From: a virus
DNA: 31,004 bases
Virus record (IMG/VR): IMGVR_UViG_3300036770_006762
Span: 1-31,004 of that record
Reading direction: 5' to 3' (one strand)
The position numbers were made by a program, and so were the translations under genes. The notes beneath the pieces were generated by a model that saw only the letters and a program-made list of their open reading frames with translations, made no database searches and was not told the origin of the DNA. Within the stretch, counting starts at the first letter, position 1. The number at the start of each line of letters is the position of its first letter. Positions 8,301 through 20,300 of the stretch are shown piece by piece.

Positions 8301-11300
8301 TTTGGATAAGTAATATTTGCAACCAATTGTGTTAAATCTAATCCGGGCATATTTATAGTAGGACTATAATAACCCATAATTCTATCCAATGCATTTAATC
8401 TGTAATTATCGGAATTGATAAGTTCCCATTTTTCATAAACAAATTCAGAATCATAGTTACTAACTTTACAAACATATAATCTATTGTTAAATTTAACTAT
8501 ATTTTCTGTGAAAGAGTATGGATTTGATATGGCAATAGTAGAACCTAGTTTAGCCATATATAGTGTTTGTGGTGTTGCAGAACCAACGGTAAATGTAGAA
8601 CCACCGGGTGTCTCACTTATTGTTATAGTATTAGATGCTATCGCAGTTCCCGTACCTGATCCTACGCCAGAAGCAGTAAATATAACACCTACGGTATTTG
8701 ATGCTGCACCTATTAGAGTAAAATCAGTATCGCCCACAGTGTCAATCGTATACGTTTCACCCACAACAAATGATCCTGCAGTCAAAACAACGTTTTTTGC
8801 TTTTATAAAATAGGATCTTCCTAGTACTATATTTCCACCTGTTACTTGCCCAGTAAACACAACCAAATCATTCACACTAAAATCATCATCGGATGATAAT
8901 GTTATATTTGTTCCGGCTATTGATGTGACAACTGATGAAGTTATTCCGACATAAGGCAATCCTATTCCACTTACTGGCAAAGTTAAAGTAGGTTCTGAGT
9001 ACAATTCAAATTGAGTGGAAGAAATAGTTTTCAAATAGTATCTGTTAGTTTCGTCTGGTGGGTTTCCTGAACACAAAACATCTAAAATTTCACCATTAGA
9101 ACCTATTTCCATTACCAACATAGTTAAATCATTTACATCATCAGTTCCGCCTAGTTCAGAACCTTTTACTATTAACCTATTAGAAATCGCATATCCAACT
9201 CCAGGATTGGTTATAATGGCACTATACCCTCCCACAAGATAACTTATACTAAATTCAGAAGTAGTTGTAGGTGTTTGATTTATTGTCCTATTTGATACAT
9301 AAAGTTCAGTACTAGGAACAACTGTTATGGGAGATCCACCCACGCTAGTTGAAATTTGAATATATTGCTTACCTAAACCAACCATTTCTCCAATACCATC
9401 AGCAACAACTAGCGTTGCTCCACCGATTTCGTCTGTGATAGTAAAAGAAATCCCATCCATTGCAATACTTTTCACGAAGTAGTATGTATAAAGGCCTACT
9501 CCACCTATTCCAGATTCACCGCTAAAGATAATAGGCATGTCAACATACAAATATTCAGTGGAAGTACATTGCAATGAATTAGTGCTTGCTACAGTATTTG
9601 TCACTGTTACTGTTATCGAATCCTTAAAAACAACATAATATTGTTGTGTTTTGACTAAACTTCCTATATTTTCATTTACCTTTACAGGCATATTGTCATA
9701 AACATAGTCAAAATTACTATCAAGATAATTATCACTGGTATCAAAAATTATTATTCCTTCTGTTCCACTATTGATATTTTTCATTACTTTAATATCCATA
9801 GATATTAATAATTGTTCTGAAGGATTAATTTCAGTGAGTTCTCCTGAACTACTATAAAATTCAACCAATTGACCATTCATCTGACCCGGACTAACTGGGA
9901 AATCCATATTTATTAGCATTTCCCCGGAAGCAGTTGATAAGGCAATAGTGTCTATTTGACTAGTTCCAGTAGCAGTAGTATCACTCGCAGCAGATACAGT
10001 TGTAAGTGCAACAACTAAACCATTTATTTGTGAAGAAACAGTTATCCCGTTGTTACCGGATAATGATTTAACATAGTAAATTTCTCCAGAAGTTAATCCA
10101 CCAAATGAAGTAACTGAAGAACCTGCTATTTGCATATCAGTAAAAATTATAGGTTCGTTAAAAGAAAGAGTTGAATTTTCTTCTTTTAACGTGATCAAAT
10201 TTGTTCCAGTAGTCGTAGAAATTACTGTAAAGATTTTAGGAGATGCATTTTCAGAAATAGTAAAAGTATTTTCATTTACTACGGATGTTATGTAGTATTG
10301 TTGATTTTCTCTAACATTTCCAAATACATTTCCAGTAAAAAACACCGGCAGACCTGTATAAAAACCGCTAGTTCCCCATGTTCCTACCAAAGTAAAAGGA
10401 ACAGTTAACATATTTGTTGCACTCTGTGTATTTGTTACTGTTCTTATATTTGGATAATTTACTGAAACTATAGCTTTATCTATAGGTTGACCTACAATAC
10501 CTATCATATTATCATTTGCAGATGCATTACTCAATGTAAATGCAGGACCTCCTTCAGAAGCAGAAACAGTAAATTTATCTACTGATATAACAGTATCAAC
10601 ATAATAAACTGTATTTTCAACTAGATTACCTATCACATTCCCAGAAAATTTAATAGGCATTCCTGGATAAAAACCTATAGTAGAACGTGATGTATTGTCT
10701 AACGAAGAAGTTAATTTCAAGGTAATAATATTACCTGTCGAACTAGTACTTAAAATATTTCTGGTAACTGAAGAATATACGATTTCTCTGTTGTTTTCAA
10801 TAGAAGTAATACTGAACACCGTTCCTTGAAAACTTGCAAGTATTGAAGCAATAGGAGGTGCAGTACTTTGCAATGAAATATTCGATGACGCAGAATTGTA
10901 CGAAGAAGGAGTAGTGCTAGGATATTTTGCACTGTAAAAAACCCCAGGCTCCCAATTTGTAACTTGACTTGTGTAACTTGTTCTGTCAAATTTCAGCGTA
11001 ACATTATTTTCTCTTAAGGGTGCAGATGTAACCACAGAAATAGCCTTAGCACCCACACCAAACGTATAGGTTCCACTTCCTATATCAGTTAAATCAATAT
11101 GATTTTCATCATTGAGGTAATTTTGATAAGAATCGTATAGTTTTACGGAAACAATAGAGGTTGTTATATTTACCCTTATGTAATACCATTGATTATCAAT
11201 TAAATTACCCACAGAAGAACCACTAACAACCTTGTATTGCACTAAATCTCCAGATATCAAAGTGTTATTTGGAACAACATTTGATAAATTTATATTATCA

Positions 11301-14300
11301 TTACTAAACGAAATATTAGATGTTGAGAAATTTACAACTATTGAAGGTTCAATAACTATTTGAGGAGTAGTTAAATATCCGCTACCAGGATCAACAACTT
11401 CTACTCTCAAAACTTTATCCCCATTCATAATAGCAAACATTACTGCGGGTTTTGTAGGAGGAGGATATAAAGTAGTATCAATCAATGCATATACTTCAGG
11501 TGCTTCAACATATGCTCTTCCCGAATTCATAACCATTACTTCAGGTAGATTAATGAATATTTCTGAACCAGGAATATGAGTTGAAATCGCAGTTCCATTA
11601 ACTCCTCTTGTTAGATTTAACAATTTTCCATTTATTAAATCAACTGAGTTGTATAACATTACTTCATTATCAATAATAATTGTGCCATTTATAGGAAAAC
11701 TATATATGTTTTCAACTTCTATGTCGGTGGTATTAAGTTCAATATATGAATTTAATTTTGAAATCGGGATCATATCATAAGTTGACAATTTTAACCCGCG
11801 ATTTTCAAACCATTGTTGATATTTTCCTTCGTCCCAAATATCACCTGTAGTTGTGAAGGTAGTTACATTGTTTGGATTGTTATTTACCAATTGAGGTGTT
11901 ATGAATGTGTCTTGCTGTGTGTTGTATTGCGATGGCAAATCAAAATCAGTTATGTCACCTTCAAAAACATCAACACCGGTATACTTAAAGACAAATTCTT
12001 TAATCACAACGTGATATGGTTTGGTTTCTTCTATGTAACCCTCTAGGAATTCTTGATTGTCTGCCTGTAAATTTTCCAATGGTCTCAATTCACGTATCGT
12101 ATGGAATACATCCATCAATGATGTCTTGCTTAACCATGGTAAATAGTTTTGACTTTCTACAGTCTCACTCTGTATGTACTCAAACAATAGAATTAAACTC
12201 TTGTTTCTAAAGATCAAAAGTTCTTCTGTATAAATTTGTTCATTCAATGCTCTGATTATATTTCTTGTTTCTTCTGCGGGGAATGCATCGAAAGGAGAAG
12301 AATCAGAATCAAAGAAGCTTCCGTCAAAACCTATTCCACCTTGTACATAGTCCCAAAGAATAGATTTGAAACGTATGGTTCCATTCTTCAAACCTATTCT
12401 ATTCCAGCCCTCATTTGTATAGATATAGGTTTCAGCACCTTGTACATTGTTCTGTAGTACAGTAACGATAGTTCCAAAAGGAACGACCAATGTTGATAAA
12501 TCAGCATAGTAATTTACCTGATACGAAGATTTGGTTGCATTGCTGTAACCAGGTGCCCACCAGTTCACGTATTCCCAGTAATTTCTTGTGTTGAAGCCTT
12601 CTGCTATCTGACTGGTCATTACCGCAGCAGTAGAAGCATTTGCTTCTACCGTAGACAATGAAAGGACAGAGCCTGCGATAGTAGTTGAAACTTTGATTTG
12701 ATTTGTGCCTACTATTTCATTGACGTAATAAACAGTACCTGCAACCAAGTTACCAAAATTAGTTACACCTACTCCCAAGATTACCATTTCAGCGAACACT
12801 ATAGGTTCATTTACATTCAACGAAGAATTTTCTTCATTCAACGTAACAGTATTGTTAGTACCGTCTACTGATGCTACAGTAAATACCTTTACAGGATTAC
12901 CTGAAGTATTCAATAAAGATATGTCAGGCTTCAATTCAGTTATAGGGAACTGAGACAAAACAGTATTAGCGTATGTCAAGTAATTTTTCAGAGCCAATAA
13001 TCTATTGTAGAAGAAACTTTGTCTAGGTCTAGCAAGAATACCCGATTGCACCAACTTAGGTAGATATGGATCAGGAACGTTTGCACCTGTTTCATCCGCA
13101 CCACTTAAACTGTCTAATAGACGATCATATAATGACTGAGGAGTTCCTGAAATATCTTTAGGAACCCCTGGCAAGAAATCATCTGCAAAATCAACACGTA
13201 TCAATGAGTAAGAATTATGTACTACATCATCGTTGTTACCTGTCGCAAATCCAATATTCAAAATTGTGTCGGATGCATTGATGTATGGAGCACTATTATA
13301 CAAACCAAATACATTAGGAAGCAACGGAGCAAAATAACTTATACCAGAATCATTAGGAGATTGCAAATATCTCTCTATGATGGAGTCTGCTAGTGTTTTT
13401 CCTTGATCCACAAAGATGATATTTGTGTTTCTGACCCAATAGAAATATATAGGTGTCAATGTACCTTCATCATTTAAAATGTATTGTGTAGTGTACGATT
13501 CAAAGTCAAATGGTGTGCCAGGACCAGTATAGTTTATAGGAATGTCAGTGCTTGATATCCAACTATAGATTTCTACTTCACTTCCTGGAAATAGAGTACC
13601 CCAATATTGACTGTTGTAAAGAACATCATCATTTTGATGGTAGTTGACATACTTAACATTTGAGGTGTTGAACCATATTTGTCCTACGTGATTTGCGCCC
13701 CAAACTAATTTGCCGTTTACATCACCGCCCGAATTGTATCCAGCCGGATCTACGTTAGAAATAACATCAATGTTTTGTCTTGCGGCACCTAGTATTTTGC
13801 CTTGAAGAGGATCAATGTAATCAAGATTGACTAACGTATTATTGGTTTCGGCACTGAACAGCAAAGTATTAGCAACTTTATTGATGTCTACAACTGGTCC
13901 TGATTGTCTGTGGATTGACCAGTCTTTAACTTGAACATCATTTTCATAAACTGTTACCTTTCCACCAGATTGATCAGGGGTACCGATGATAACAGTGTAA
14001 TCGTTAAAATCAATTGCTGAACCATATCTTGGTTGGTTGCCATAGGTTTGATCCAGTGAATTTAAGCTTTGAGCATATACAAACTCACCTATGTTGCTTA
14101 TAGTTTCGTTGTATGTTGGTAAATAGTCAAACATGTAGACCGCACCTGCGTTTGCATATGTGTCTACCCATTGTGTTGCATTGTTATCAAAGATAGTATC
14201 ATTGTCTTGATTTTCATCATCTATGAAATCAAAGGTAGTACTTGAAAATCTTGTTCCAACTGGAGCACTAATTACTACTGATCCTTGTTCATTTATCTTC

Positions 14301-17300
14301 ACAATTGTTCCGAACTGTGTACGCTCCTCAACATGCGGGCATTCAATGACTTGTGTCCTAGAATAAATTACAAAACCCAATTCAGTTAATGCATCTGTAT
14401 CAGTTGATGTGATCACTAGTTTTTGATTTACCGGTGCAATTTCATTATTAACTAAACTTATAGTTAATATGTTGTTTGCTGAAGATGCAACTACATTTGT
14501 GATGTTGGCGTTATTTATTGTGCTTGCTGCCAATGCTGCATTGCCTGCTGGAATAGTTACGAGATAACCGTTTATTAAAATTACTCTAGATGTTGTCACT
14601 AAACATTCAGTTTCTCCTATCACAGAACCAAATTTTGCACCTGCATTGGTATATCTGTAAACCGCACCTTCTTGACGTTGAGTTACTAATTGGAAAGGTG
14701 CACCAACTAATATTTCAGCAGAATAATTAGTGGTATCTACACTTGTTCCGAACCTAGAACCTACTTGTGGTGTTTGTTCAGTAGTCAAAGTTTGCAACAA
14801 CGTAAATTCTTGACCACTTACATTGATGATATCACCAGAATTCAAATCTCCTACATATACAAAGTTGCTTCCTATGACTGCATAGTTACTGTCATTAACT
14901 TGTGTACCATTGACAGTTACATATAGTTGATCTTGTTGTACATTGGCAGTAGCAGAAGAGATCGATCCTTTAGTTAAAACTGCAACTGTATCAGTTGAAT
15001 CTCTAGAAGTTTTCAGAGTTATGTTAGGTGATGATACAGTTTTTACATAGTAAACAACATCAGATGAGATACCGGTATCTGCTAAACCCGACCCAGAGAA
15101 GATGATAGGATCATTCACTTCTACGTCCGTGACATCATTCAATGCAATTAAACTGCCACTTTCATTCGTAGAAGTAACGGTCGCTGAAAGTGTTGTAGGA
15201 GTCCATGCTAAACTAAATGTCTGTCTTACATTTGTAGTTGAATCCTGCACTTCAATATTCTGCACTGATCTAGAAAATACATAGGTGTATCCCCAATCAG
15301 CAGTGGATCCATTATAATCTTGAAACGGTGCACCTACAATTAACGTATCACCATAAAGGTTAGTGCTTAGAGAATAACCAAACTTATCACCTGTGTCAGT
15401 TAAGCCTAAAGCATCACCGTCAATCTTACTGGTGTTTACATAAGTTGTGTTATTTGCAGTTCCAGTTCCTGTTCCGGCACCATCAGCAACAAATGTTATC
15501 CCAACTGTATTAGATTTTGCACCTATTAAAGTAAAATCTGTTGTTCCTAGGCTTGTAATTGTATATGTCTGTCCAACGACAAAACTTCCAGCAGAAGTTG
15601 GAATAAACGACTTTTGGTAAACATAAACACTGTTGTTACCAACATCAGAGATATAGAGCCATTTTTGGTCATCAGAAATAGCCAATGCACTGCCCCAATC
15701 ATTTATTACTTCAGGAAAAATTACAACAGGAGGAGTAATTACTTGCACGGGAACTAACTCGTTAACCAATGAACCAATCTGCAATTCATACACATACACT
15801 GCACGACCTACGCCTGTTGGTTTAGAAACTACAAATATGTTACCTCCGTGAACCATAGTAGTTCCGAACGGAGATGCTTCAGTTATAATTTGTCTCAAAT
15901 TGTATTCTTGAGAAAGAGGATCAAAAACATAACGATACAACTTACCTGCTTCACTATCAGCAACTACATATCCTGCTTGATCAGTATACGCAACTGCACT
16001 TCCTAAAGTTCCAGAACCTGAGAGAGTCAAATCCTGTAAGTATTGGTAATTTATATTTTTTCTATAAACTGCCCAAGAACCATCACTACTAGTGTCAACC
16101 CAAACAGTGTTCTTTCTAAACTCACTGTCAAGTAAAGGTAAACTGTTGATGTCCGTTGTATATTCAACTCGTTGTGATTGTAATTTTAATCCTACACCTC
16201 TACCTTGAATTTGTGTTATAGTAGGATCTAAATTAGCAGAAACTAAAACCCTGAAATTATCCACGATAGATGCAACAATGTAGTATCCATCAATCCTCAA
16301 ATCAAAGTTCACTACTGCGAATGGTTCAAACTGTGTTAAGTTATGCTGTGAAGCAAAAGTAACGGTTATAGTGTTATTGAGATTGTTGTTTACCGCAATT
16401 ACTTGCCCTAAAGATTTAGGAGTGAATACTTCCCAGTTTTCTAAGAAATTTGCCAACCATGCATAATCTCTAACATAAAAATCTTGCACAGGCACAATAT
16501 TGCCCTTGGTGTTGGTTGCTGTTTCTAACCCAGAGTAAAAGTAAGATGTCATCTTTACATCGTTGAAATTTACATATCCAGCATCACTATAAATTTGGTT
16601 AGGTTCACTAGGTGATACAGTGGGCAAAATGTTTGGGTCCGTAATAGGAGTACCGTAATTGCTTACATTAGATAAGGTGACAACTTGTTGAACACCGTCA
16701 AAGGTAGTGCTATCACTTAATTGAACAATAGATGGATTTCCGGTTAACTTGCTTTGATTTAATCTTAGTTCAACAAAGTTGCTGTTTAGAACTCCGCCAA
16801 AACTTCCAGACTTGATTGCCCAATTTTCGTAGGTATCGTATTGAATTCCTCCCTGTGGTAGATCAATTCCCTTAAATGCAGAAATCGAATTCAATGTGCC
16901 TTTATCTTTTAACAAGTTTTTGTAGACATTTACTTGTGTGATATCAGTCAAATCTGCTGCATTCAAGTAATTTCTCGGTCTATATCCTATCAAGGAGAAT
17001 GATAACAAATCTGCATCTTTTTCTAGATTTGCGGTATTGATATCATAGTACAATGTGCTTTCGAATGATCTGGTGCTACTGTTGGGTAGCAATCCTTTTT
17101 GTATCTCGTCGTAATCAGTTACTTTCCACAAATTCTCTAAGAAGGTAGCACTTGCAGGAATGATATCCAATGAAATCCAAAATTTATTTTTGTACTTGAC
17201 TATCTCACCTTTGGTATATTTCTTGTTAGCAGTCCATTCTTGGATGTTGTCTTGATTCAAGATGAAGCCAAATGCATCTACTAAGCCATTCCAATCTGCG

Positions 17301-20300
17301 GATTTGCTTCCTCTAACAAATATTCTATTCTGTCTCAACCCTGTTATAGGATTGTAAATGAGGTCATCAAACAAAGTTAAGTTGTCAAAAACTATACCAT
17401 GTTCCATGTTACCTAAATTGAATTGACCATATGATATGGTATCACCTTCATTCAATGCAGTCAAAGAGAACAATGTATTTTCACGCAATATGTTCAAATC
17501 AACTGATTTGATTGGATATAAATTTTGATTTAGAACAAAGTTAGTTTGTTGCAATGTCAAAGGCTGTACAATTGTGCTTTCCTTATTGATCATTAGATTT
17601 TTCGCAGCAGGATTTAATGTTACCAAACTTCCATCTTGCCATCCAAGTTGTGACCAATAAATGAATTCTGCTACCATTTGTTGCCAGGTAACGTGTATGC
17701 CATTTTCAATTTGATCAAACTGCATACCTTGCTTTTCAACATATGCACCGTAATTCATTACGAACTGAGCGACTTCTTGAACTGTACTGAAAATTGTTCT
17801 GTACGGAACAATTACTTCTTTGTTTTCAAAGTATGTATTTGCTACTCTAACTGAAACATTTTCGACAGTTACGTTTGCATAACTATCAAATTTAGGTTGA
17901 AGAGTTTTAAAGTACGGAGTCAATTGACTATTCCCGTACACGGAGTAACCCTGTGGAACTTTCTGAACCAATATTCCAGAGTAAACTATTCTGTTGAATG
18001 GCTGATTATCATACAAAAGAACAGAGAAACTTTCGTCAGGTATCAACAATGACACATTAGTATCATTGGGAGAACCCTTCTCAACATAAAACTTCAATAA
18101 AGTCTTATCGCTAAATCCAGCCAATCTGTATACCAATCTAGTATCTAGGTTGTCTAACAAATTAGTGATATTTTCAGTTGCATCTAAACCAAATTGTTTT
18201 TCATAGTCAACAATCCAATTCAAATAACTGGTTTTTGCAGTTCCGTTACCATAAATTTGAATATCACTTAATATTAAGTGTTTTCTATCACCAACCAGGT
18301 ACTGATTAAATTCTTCGCTATACTTATAATTGTCTAAGTCAATTCCCAAATTCAAAAATTGTGCTGGCTTCATCAAAGCAAAAATTTTCATTAAATCAAA
18401 CGGGAATGTGCTACTTCTTCTGTAACTCAATTCTACTGGAGAAACATCTCCCAGTTTCCAATCTCTTCTAAAGAGTTTAGAATCATATCCACCCACAATT
18501 GAATTGAAAGGTGGTTTGATATTGCCTGCACTGTCAACTGGAATTATTTGTAATAACCCAGGTCTAATGAATTCAGGTAAAACTATAGGATTTCCATTAT
18601 TGTAGTTGATACCATTACTTAAATCTTCCCACATAACTAAGTTATCACCGGTGTACGGTGCTTCACCGTAACGTGCATCCCACCAATCTGGTTTGTTAGT
18701 GAACCCTATCATTTCCCAAGGGGTAGTGTTAGGTGTACTAGTATCATAGAAATATTGATAAATACCTCTCCAATAACCCTGTGACAGTGGCTGTTTAGAT
18801 AACTTATCTTGGCTTTCCCAGTAGTTATATGTGAATTTGTTATTTGAGTTATAGAATTGTGTTTTGTAATCCAATCTATTCTGACCGATCCAACTTAAGA
18901 ATCCATAACTATACAAATCTAACCATTCTGCGTATGTGTAATCAGTTTCTCTGAAATTGCCAGGAACTAATGTATATGGATTAATCGGTAGAGCAGCACT
19001 TATTTTCAAGTTGTTATAAATTCTAAGTTCAAATTCAAGTAAAACCTGATCCCTAAAATCAATTAATATACCCAATTCGGTATTGTATTCACCGTATAAC
19101 TTGTTAAATGATCCATCATGCCCTCTAATGAAATATGTAGGATTGTTATAATTATTATCAAGTACGACTGAAGGAATAGTTGCTGGATATAAACCCAACT
19201 TAGTTGGAGTATTAGGAACATAACTTCCATATGTTTGATTATATTCATTAATTGTGATTATATCATTTGGTTGTAGTGTTGTAGTTATAGTTAACGAACT
19301 TGATTCTGAACTAACGGTATAGTCTTGATTTATAACCAGTTGAGTTATTTTGTTTACGCCAGAAACTCTTCTTGTTAGATAAACCAATACACCATTATAA
19401 TTTGCACTTGCAAAATTATATACCTGACTTAGAGGGAAAGTTGTAGTATATAAGATGTTGTTGAATGTGTAAGAGTTACTTACAAATGGTGTTTTGGAGG
19501 GTAGCATGTCACTCCAAAAGAATGGCTGATTATCAGTTTTAGCAGAAGTTATTTGTTCCAATGCATCATCTAGCATAGTTGCTGCATCAAATCTTTGTTG
19601 ATAGTCAGATTTTTGAACAACATCAACTAGTAAATTTTTGAACTTAATATATTCTCTACTATTAAATTCTATTGAATTAAAAACATTATGATCTGGTTTT
19701 CTTAATAATGCACCAACAATCGCAAGACTTGCACTGTTTTGTATTATCCTATCACCATATGGAACGGTATTTCCCAAATCTCTAAAATTATTACTTCCGA
19801 ATACTTCACCTTGAGAATTTGGATTATTAAAAAATATACTTTGATATTGATTTCTAATATCACCTACATTAACTGTTTCTATATCTTCATTTAAAGGATT
19901 GTTGCTTAAGTTAACAGGTATTTCATAGTAAGCAGTTTGACTTACTTGATTACTCAATAAAAGAACCTGTATCAAAGTATCTTCTAATATTTCAACGTCA
20001 GTTAAGGTAATAACAGTTTTATTAGTGATAACTTCAACTGTATATTGACTACTATTCAATAATGTATTGTTGATTAAAACTTTTATAGTTGGCCAATTGG
20101 TTTCGATATCATTTAGTTTTTCAATATCACATGTTAATACATTTGTTGGATTGTTAACGTAGTATTGGAATTGAAATACCTGATATTGAATACTAGGTGA
20201 TACTGAAGTTTGCCAACCTAATTGTCGTGTGAAATTGGTTAAACTAGAGTAGTTATAAACATATCCTGTATTAACTTTTTGAGTGATAGATTCTAAGCCC

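Larger units (their letters stand above)
13945..16035 (-). other. Seven-bladed FG-GAP-type beta-propeller coded inside the giant wedge protein
   Basis: Residues ~2342-3039 contain seven units of the form (F/W/Y)G(S/T/Y)x(V/L/I)...(hydrophobic)(V/I)(G/S/A)xP...xVYxY. They are, in order: LGSAVAYTDQAGYVVADSE; FGTTMVHGGNIFVVSKP; WGSALAISDDQKWLYISD; FGYSLSTNLYGDTLIVGAP; FGTSVDTTNYSAEILVGAP; FGTIVKINEQGSVVISAP; YGSAIDFNDYTVIIGTP. Each closes with a strand such as AVYVYEL, SVYVYQ, AVYRYT, AVYMFDY or KVTVYE. Blades 3/4, 4/5 and 5/6 are separated by extra inserted domains. Classic DxDxDG calcium loops were not seen. A role in protein-protein contact in the wedge is inference. Confidence 0.72.

Noticed and set aside
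8484-8813. 109-residue plus-strand frame opposite the giant gene
   Set aside because: It is antisense to the second GSFVVG domain and its Pro/Val-rich look mirrors the Gly/Thr-rich coding strand.
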